This document shows, in pieces, positions 5,745 to 8,877 of a DNA stretch of 8,877 nucleotides. Below the pieces are notes generated by a model. It was not told the origin of the DNA and ran no database searches. It saw nothing but the letters and a program-made list of their open reading frames with translations. The first letter of the stretch is position 1; each line of letters starts with the position of its first letter. The stretch spans positions 1 through 8,877 of the forward strand of contig JASEIR010000102.1 of the NCBI GenBank assembly GCA_030017355.1, read 5' to 3'. Source of the stretch: Actinomycetota bacterium. Lineage in GTDB: Bacteria; Actinomycetota; Aquicultoria; Aquicultorales; Aquicultoraceae. Position numbers and translations under genes: made by a program.

Positions 5745-5761
5745 CAACTACCCCCTAGTTG
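5745..5761 (-). promoter_or_regulatory. Hairpin presenting the ribosome-binding site
   Basis: On the minus strand CAACTA, loop GGGGG, TAGTTG form a perfect 6-bp inverted repeat just 5' of the membrane-protein start. The loop carries the only Shine-Dalgarno-like G tract. Exposure or sequestration of this loop could affect translation; alternatively the palindrome may be an operator, since it lies after the -10 candidate. Both are inference. Confidence 0.4.
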
Positions 5762-5775
5762 GCTAACAATTGATT

Positions 5776-5805
5776 ATTATACAGTCAGCAGAAACTTGTG
5801 GTCCA
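5776..5805 (-). promoter_or_regulatory. Promoter candidate for the membrane-protein gene
   Basis: On the minus strand a consensus TATAAT (5781-5776) is preceded, after 18 bp, by TGGACC (5805-5800), which matches TTGACA at four positions. The start codon is about 37 bases after the -10. The -10 is convincing and the -35 is weak. Confidence 0.45.
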
Positions 5806-6201
5806 GGCTAGTAGAGATAATTTTCCCTCACAAGTCTCAGCCAAAACCAAATTAGGGCTATTTCTAATAAAATATTATTTATAATAGGTTGGTTACAGAG
5901 AGAGAAAGCGGATGTTTAGTAATCCAAAGCATATTAGCAGCAATTCGTTCCAGGATTAACGTTTGAAAGAAATTTTTAAGAACTTTCCGCAAAATTTTTG
6001 AAATTTTTAAAACCACGGGCTTGATTTTTAAAGTACAGGTAATGTGTGTAGTATTGCATGACAATGGTATAAAGAAAAGTAAAAGTGCCTGCTCAAAACA
6101 AGCGCTTGCTGTTGAAATTATACTTATAGGTTGTTCATGCTATATTAGAGCAAGTGTCAATCAAAAATCGTTTATCAAGCCATTTAAGAGCTAGACTGTT
6201 A
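5806..6201. other. Gene-poor AT-rich intergenic stretch
   Basis: This is the bulk of the 509-bp gap between divergent genes. No reading frame here has a Shine-Dalgarno sequence or family resemblance; the longest (5879-6064, minus) starts with TTG and encodes an unremarkable basic peptide. The stretch holds two copies of GAAATTTTTAA (5969-5979 and 6000-6010) in a T/A-tract region, and a perfect 10-bp palindrome CAAGCGCTTG (6099-6108) that could be an operator. I found no tRNA, riboswitch or CRISPR pattern. A non-coding RNA cannot be excluded. Confidence 0.5.
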
Positions 6202-6207
6202 TATAAT
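6202..6207 (+). promoter_or_regulatory. -10 element upstream of the metallopeptidase gene
   Basis: A consensus TATAAT 41 bases before ATG 6249. The position where a -35 would be expected (around 6179-6184, GCCATT) does not match TTGACA, so either an activator helps or this is a chance match in AT-rich DNA. Confidence 0.4.
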
Positions 6208-6248
6208 TTTCAGAGCAGTTTTTATTATGAAGTAAGCGGAGGATAACA

Positions 6249-6674
6249 ATGCGGGACGACCAATGGCTAAAGAATAAGCTTGATGAAATCTGGTCAAGAT
6301 TCTTTTCTGACATACCAAAGAGCGATAAAGTTATAATTCATTTTGGTAGAGCATCGAGGGATAGACTAGGCTCTATCCGTCTTGTTAATAATACATTTAG
6401 CGAGATAAGGATTAACGGCCTTTTAAAAGATCCCGAGGTCCCTGAATATGTGTGCGAGGCTGTTGTGGCTCATGAGTTAACGCATTACGTTCATGGTTTT
6501 GGCTCGAACCGTCCTCAGCTTTACAGATACCCGCATCGCGGCGGCATAGTTGCACGTGAGATGATAAACAGGGGTCTTGGCGCAGTGCATTACGCTGCAA
6601 AGGACTGGACAAACTCGAACTGGAGCACTTTATACAGCTCTAGAGAGAAAATAACGCATCAAAGGGATGAATAA
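6249..6674 (+). CDS. SprT-like / M48-like zinc metallopeptidase domain protein
   Basis: A 141-residue protein with the zinc-protease motif H75-E-L-T-H79, followed by YVHGFG. H96 (in YPHRGG) or H82 may supply the third ligand. The segment IRINGLLKDPEVPEYVCEAVVAHELTHY has the strand-helix pattern of SprT-like domains, in which a strand and a DPxVP loop lead into the HExxH helix. No signal peptide or membrane segment is visible, so it is probably cytoplasmic. It is short for a complete SprT or M48 protease and has no Zn-ribbon tail. A strong Shine-Dalgarno sequence GGAGG (6238-6242) lies 6 bases before ATG. It sits alone, with 188 bp to the next gene. A protease is likely; its substrate is unknown. 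Confidence 0.85.
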   Translation: MRDDQWLKNKLDEIWSRFFSDIPKSDKVIIHFGRASRDRLGSIRLVNNTFSEIRINGLLKDPEVPEYVCEAVVAHELTHYVHGFGSNRPQLYRYPHRGGIVAREMINRGLGAVHYAAKDWTNSNWSTLYSSREKITHQRDE

Positions 6675-6862
6675 TCACCTTACTCCAATCACCTACCAAT
6701 TTCTCCAAAAACCACATTCTTGCCTCATAAACTTGTGGGTAAAGCTAATCTTTCAACGACTTTTGGGTAGAGATTTATAGAGACAAATTCCATGACGGCA
6801 CAGAATAAATTTTTACTGCTTCTTAACAAACCGATAGTTGTGGGAATTTTAGAGGGAGCTTT
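6675..6862. other. Leader region upstream of the MAT gene
   Basis: A 188-bp gap. It should hold the promoter of the S-adenosylmethionine synthetase gene, but I cannot pick one with confidence. I looked for the multi-helix outlines of SAM riboswitches and for T-box features and saw none. A Shine-Dalgarno sequence AGAGGGAG (6851-6858) lies 4 bases before ATG. Confidence 0.4.
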
Positions 6863-8086
6863 ATGAAGACGCAGAGGAACATACTCATTGAAAATCTTGG
6901 AGAGAAATGCACCTTCGAGAAAGAGGTAGAGATTGTTGAAAGAAAGGGCATTGGTCATCCCGATTCCATCTGCGATGCAGTGATGGAAGAAATTTCTATT
7001 GCTTTAAGTAGGGAGTATTTGAGTCAGTTTGGAAGAGTTCTCCATTACAATGTTGATAAGGGCATGCTGATTGCAGGAGAAGTGAACCATAAATTTGGAG
7101 GGGGCACTGTTATTGAGCCAATGCGCCTTATTATTGGAGATAGAGCAACCTTTGAATATGAAGGTATCTCGGTGCCCGTGGAAAAAATTGCCGTTAATAC
7201 AGCTAAGAAGTGGATAAGAGACAATCTTCGCTTTGTCGAGCCAGACAAGGATATTAACTTTCAAGTTGAGCTAAAACCTGGGTCTCCTGAACTAGCAGGT
7301 ATATTCTTTCGCAATAGAGGTGTTCATCTAGCTAATGATACCTCGGCTGCTGTTGGGTATGCCCCTCTTACTCCTACAGAACGTATAGTTCTTGATGTAG
7401 AGCATTACTTAAATTCATCTTGGTTTAAAGAGCAATTTCCTTCTTCAGGCGAGGACGTAAAAGTTATGGGATACCGAGTGGGTGGGAACCTTTATTTAAC
7501 TATCGCGATGCCACTTGTAGATCGTTTTATTGATAGCTCTGCTTCTTATTTTAAGCAAAAAGAGGAAATACTTGAAAACCTTACTGAATTTGCTAACGAT
7601 AAAAAGAGCAGTGATTTGAAGGAAATTTTTATCTATCTCAATACCTTGGACGATCCTAAAAAGGGCATTGAAGGAGTTTATTTGAGCGTTACTGGCACTT
7701 CCGCAGAGGATGCGGATTCAGGTGAGGTTGGACGAGGAAATAGAGCAAATGGTGTCATATCGCTTAACCGTCCTATGGGGGCAGAAGCTGCGGCTGGAAA
7801 GAATCCAGTAAGCCATGTAGGAAAAATCTATTCTATACTTACACATCGCATAGCAAACGAGATAATAAATACTGTGGATGGCGTTCGAGAGGTGTATATC
7901 TGGCTGGCCAGCCAGATAGGGAGGCCTATAGATGAGCCCCAAGTTGTCTCAGCGCAATTAGTTTTAAAGCCCGGGGTTTCAATTAATAAGATCGAACCCT
8001 TAGTCCACGAGGTCATAGACCTCGAGCTATCCAACATAACCTCCTTTACCTCCGACCTAGCAGAAGGCAAGTACAGGGTGTGGTAA
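6863..8086 (+). CDS. mat: Archaeal-type S-adenosylmethionine synthetase (methionine adenosyltransferase)
   Basis: A 407-residue, full-length enzyme of the archaeal MAT family (AdoMet_Synthase, PF01941), making S-adenosylmethionine from ATP and methionine with release of phosphate and diphosphate (EC 2.5.1.6). Recognisable segments are VERKGIGHPDSICDAV (25-40), the N-terminal ATP-site motif; VDKGMLIAGEV (64-74); NDTSAAVGYAPLTPTE (158-173); and TGTSAEDADSGEVGRGNR (277-294), followed by NGVISLNRPMGAEAAAGKNP (296-315), the glycine-rich active-site region. It is cytosolic and supplies the methyl and radical-SAM cofactor. The start ATG follows a good Shine-Dalgarno sequence. This form is typical of archaea and is found only in some bacteria in place of standard MetK, so it is either the sole enzyme here, an extra copy, or an old transfer. 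No methionine-cycle genes are adjacent. Confidence 0.95.
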   Translation: MKTQRNILIENLGEKCTFEKEVEIVERKGIGHPDSICDAVMEEISIALSREYLSQFGRVLHYNVDKGMLIAGEVNHKFGGGTVIEPMRLIIGDRATFEYEGISVPVEKIAVNTAKKWIRDNLRFVEPDKDINFQVELKPGSPELAGIFFRNRGVHLANDTSAAVGYAPLTPTERIVLDVEHYLNSSWFKEQFPSSGEDVKVMGYRVGGNLYLTIAMPLVDRFIDSSASYFKQKEEILENLTEFANDKKSSDLKEIFIYLNTLDDPKKGIEGVYLSVTGTSAEDADSGEVGRGNRANGVISLNRPMGAEAAAGKNPVSHVGKIYSILTHRIANEIINTVDGVREVYIWLASQIGRPIDEPQVVSAQLVLKPGVSINKIEPLVHEVIDLELSNITSFTSDLAEGKYRVW

Positions 8087-8109
8087 TATCGGATCGGAGG
8101 CACGTCCCC

Positions 8110-8140
8110 CGGTACGGTATCCCCGGTAACGGTAACGGTA
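8110..8140. repeat. Five short CGGTA repeats
   Basis: CGGTA occurs at 8110, 8115, 8124, 8130 and 8136, the last three at a regular 6-bp step. The array ends seven bases before the extended -10 of the HEPN gene, where a -35 would normally be. It could bind an autoregulator of the toxin-antitoxin-like pair or be a chance simple repeat. Confidence 0.5.
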
Positions 8141-8146
8141 CTGCTA

Positions 8147-8155
8147 TGCTATAAT
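8147..8155 (+). promoter_or_regulatory. Extended -10 promoter of the HEPN/nucleotidyltransferase pair
   Basis: TGCTATAAT combines an extended -10 TG with a perfect TATAAT (8150-8155). The region 17 bp upstream has no TTGACA match, as expected for extended -10 promoters. Transcription would begin near 8162, leaving a leader of about 94 bases before ATG 8256. Confidence 0.6.
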
Positions 8156-8255
8156 AACTTTAGCGATGGAAAGTCCAAGTAGCACCGTGAAATTAGGCCG
8201 AACATTTTTGAGTCGAAACTCAACAAAAGAGCAAAAACAGTAGGGGAGAAATTAA

Positions 8256-8648
8256 ATGCCAAGGCGAGTTGATGATTGGCTAAGGCAGGCAGATAAAGAT
8301 TTAAAGCATGCAAGGAATGCGCTGCGAGATGGGGATTACGAGTGGTCTTGCTTTGCAGCCCAGCAAGCTGCAGAAAAAGCATTAAAAGCCTTATATCATA
8401 GTCTTGGCGGAGAAAGCCTTGGACACTCAACGCTAAAAATGCTTAACGATCTACCCTTAGATATCAAACCACATAAGGAGCTACTTAAGAAAGCTGCTAA
8501 CCTTGATAAGCTTTATATTCCAAGTCGTTATCCAAATGGCTTTGATTGGGGTGCGCCAATGGATTACTTTGGACGGGATGATGCAGAAAAAGCGATTAGC
8601 GATGCCGAGGATATAATAAGCTATGCAAAAAGCCATATTTTTAAATAA
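8256..8648 (+). CDS. HEPN domain protein (PF05168/COG2250)
   Basis: A 130-residue, all-helical HEPN domain. Diagnostic features are WLRQADKDLKHARNAL at the N-terminus, the conserved CFAAQQAAEKALKALY (32-47), GHSTLKML (56-63) and LYIPSRYPNG (86-95). HEPN proteins paired with MNT-type nucleotidyltransferases form toxin-antitoxin-like systems in which the HEPN protein is often an RNase. The RX4-6H RNase motif is not seen here: no Arg lies 4-6 residues before any His, the nearest being R10 and H18 with seven residues between. This copy may therefore be non-nucleolytic, or a binding partner. AGGGGAG (8242-8248) precedes ATG by 7 bases. It overlaps the next gene and is surely co-translated with it. 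Confidence 0.9.
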   Translation: MPRRVDDWLRQADKDLKHARNALRDGDYEWSCFAAQQAAEKALKALYHSLGGESLGHSTLKMLNDLPLDIKPHKELLKKAANLDKLYIPSRYPNGFDWGAPMDYFGRDDAEKAISDAEDIISYAKSHIFK

Positions 8649-8877
8649 GGAAAAAGTTATCGAAGATCTTAAAAAGCTAGCAACCGAAGCCAAAAAAAAA
8701 GATAAAAACATTAAAAAGGTTGTTCTTTTTGGTTCGCTAGTTAAAAACACTTTTACGGCCTTCAGCGATGCTGACCTACTAATAGTTCTCAAAGATAGTA
8801 AGGTGCGTTTTATTGACAGAATCCCACACTTTCTTTTTCTTTTTCTCGATGCTCCCATACCGGTAGATGTTTTTCCC
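8623..8877 (+). CDS. MNT-type nucleotidyltransferase domain protein, cut by window end
   Basis: The first 85 codons of a gene that continues past the window end. From ATG 8623 the frame shows FGSLVKNTFTAFSDADLLIVL, i.e. the GS-x10-D-x-D catalytic signature of minimal nucleotidyltransferases (NTP_transf_2, COG1708), and then PVDVFP, whose Asp can be the third metal-binding carboxylate. The usual Arg of GSxARG is replaced (GSLVKN). In characterised pairs (MntA/HepT) this enzyme AMPylates and silences the HEPN toxin; the same role here is inference. The gene overlaps the HEPN gene by 26 bases. Its own Shine-Dalgarno sequence (GAGG, 8607-8610) is distant, suggesting translational coupling. Confidence 0.88.
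   Translation, partial: MQKAIFLNKEKVIEDLKKLATEAKKKDKNIKKVVLFGSLVKNTFTAFSDADLLIVLKDSKVRFIDRIPHFLFLFLDAPIPVDVFP

Noticed and set aside
5879..6064. Minus-strand 61-codon frame
   Set aside because: TTG start, no Shine-Dalgarno, low-complexity AT-driven composition, no family resemblance.
6675..6862. SAM riboswitch ahead of the MAT gene
   Set aside because: No recognisable SAM-I, SAM-II or SAM-III core or terminator arrangement could be found by eye.
8481..8858. Minus-strand 125-codon frame
   Set aside because: It is antisense to the HEPN and nucleotidyltransferase genes, both of which show clear family motifs.
1..8877. tRNA/rRNA genes, CRISPR array, insertion sequence
   Set aside because: No TTCGA-containing T-arm with matching acceptor stem, no regular spacer-repeat pattern and no transposase reading frame were seen.

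Overview
The window looks like a piece of a moderately AT-rich bacterial chromosome. Most genes have purine-rich Shine-Dalgarno sequences, starts include ATG and TTG, and several sigma70-like promoters can be read. The gene content suggests an uncultured anaerobe: a molybdopterin/tungsten-type oxidoreductase, an archaeal-type S-adenosylmethionine synthetase, a DUF1015 protein, a cysteine-rich DUF6485 protein and, most tellingly, a gene that uses in-frame UGA as selenocysteine. This combination fits deep-branching Actinobacteriota or Firmicutes-like anaerobes, but the phylum is inference.

Layout. Positions 1-205 hold three hairpins and a two-copy 19-bp tandem repeat, ahead of a large cytoplasmic molybdopterin oxidoreductase (206-2170, +). 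It converges on a small Cys-rich DUF6485 gene (2180-2377, -). After a 274-bp gap come three plus-strand small genes: a three-helix membrane protein (2652-2978), an 80-residue helical protein (3061-3303) and a thioredoxin-like selenoprotein (3315-3644). These converge on a DUF1015 gene (3678-4958, -) preceded by a membrane-protein gene on the same strand (5131-5739, -). A gene-poor 509-bp stretch follows, then a SprT-like zinc metallopeptidase (6249-6674, +), the archaeal-type MAT (6863-8086, +) and a HEPN/nucleotidyltransferase pair (8256-8648 and 8623 to beyond the window end, +).

The highlight is 2996-3644. A consensus-like promoter (TTGACA, 17 bp, TACCCT) is overlapped by the palindrome ATACCCTAGGGGGTAT, which closely resembles CsoR/CstR-family operators. 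It drives two closely spaced genes. The second has an in-frame TGA at 3381 preceded by a Cys codon (motif C-G-F-G-U) and followed by a hairpin with a GGC loop at the spacing of a bacterial SECIS element. Conventional gene calling would start at the TTG at 3396 and miss the active site. I infer a small redox or metal-handling selenoprotein and an uncharacterised helical partner, possibly induced by copper, another thiophilic metal, or persulfide stress. The ligand and partner function cannot be read from the window. No selA, selB, selC or selD gene is present here.
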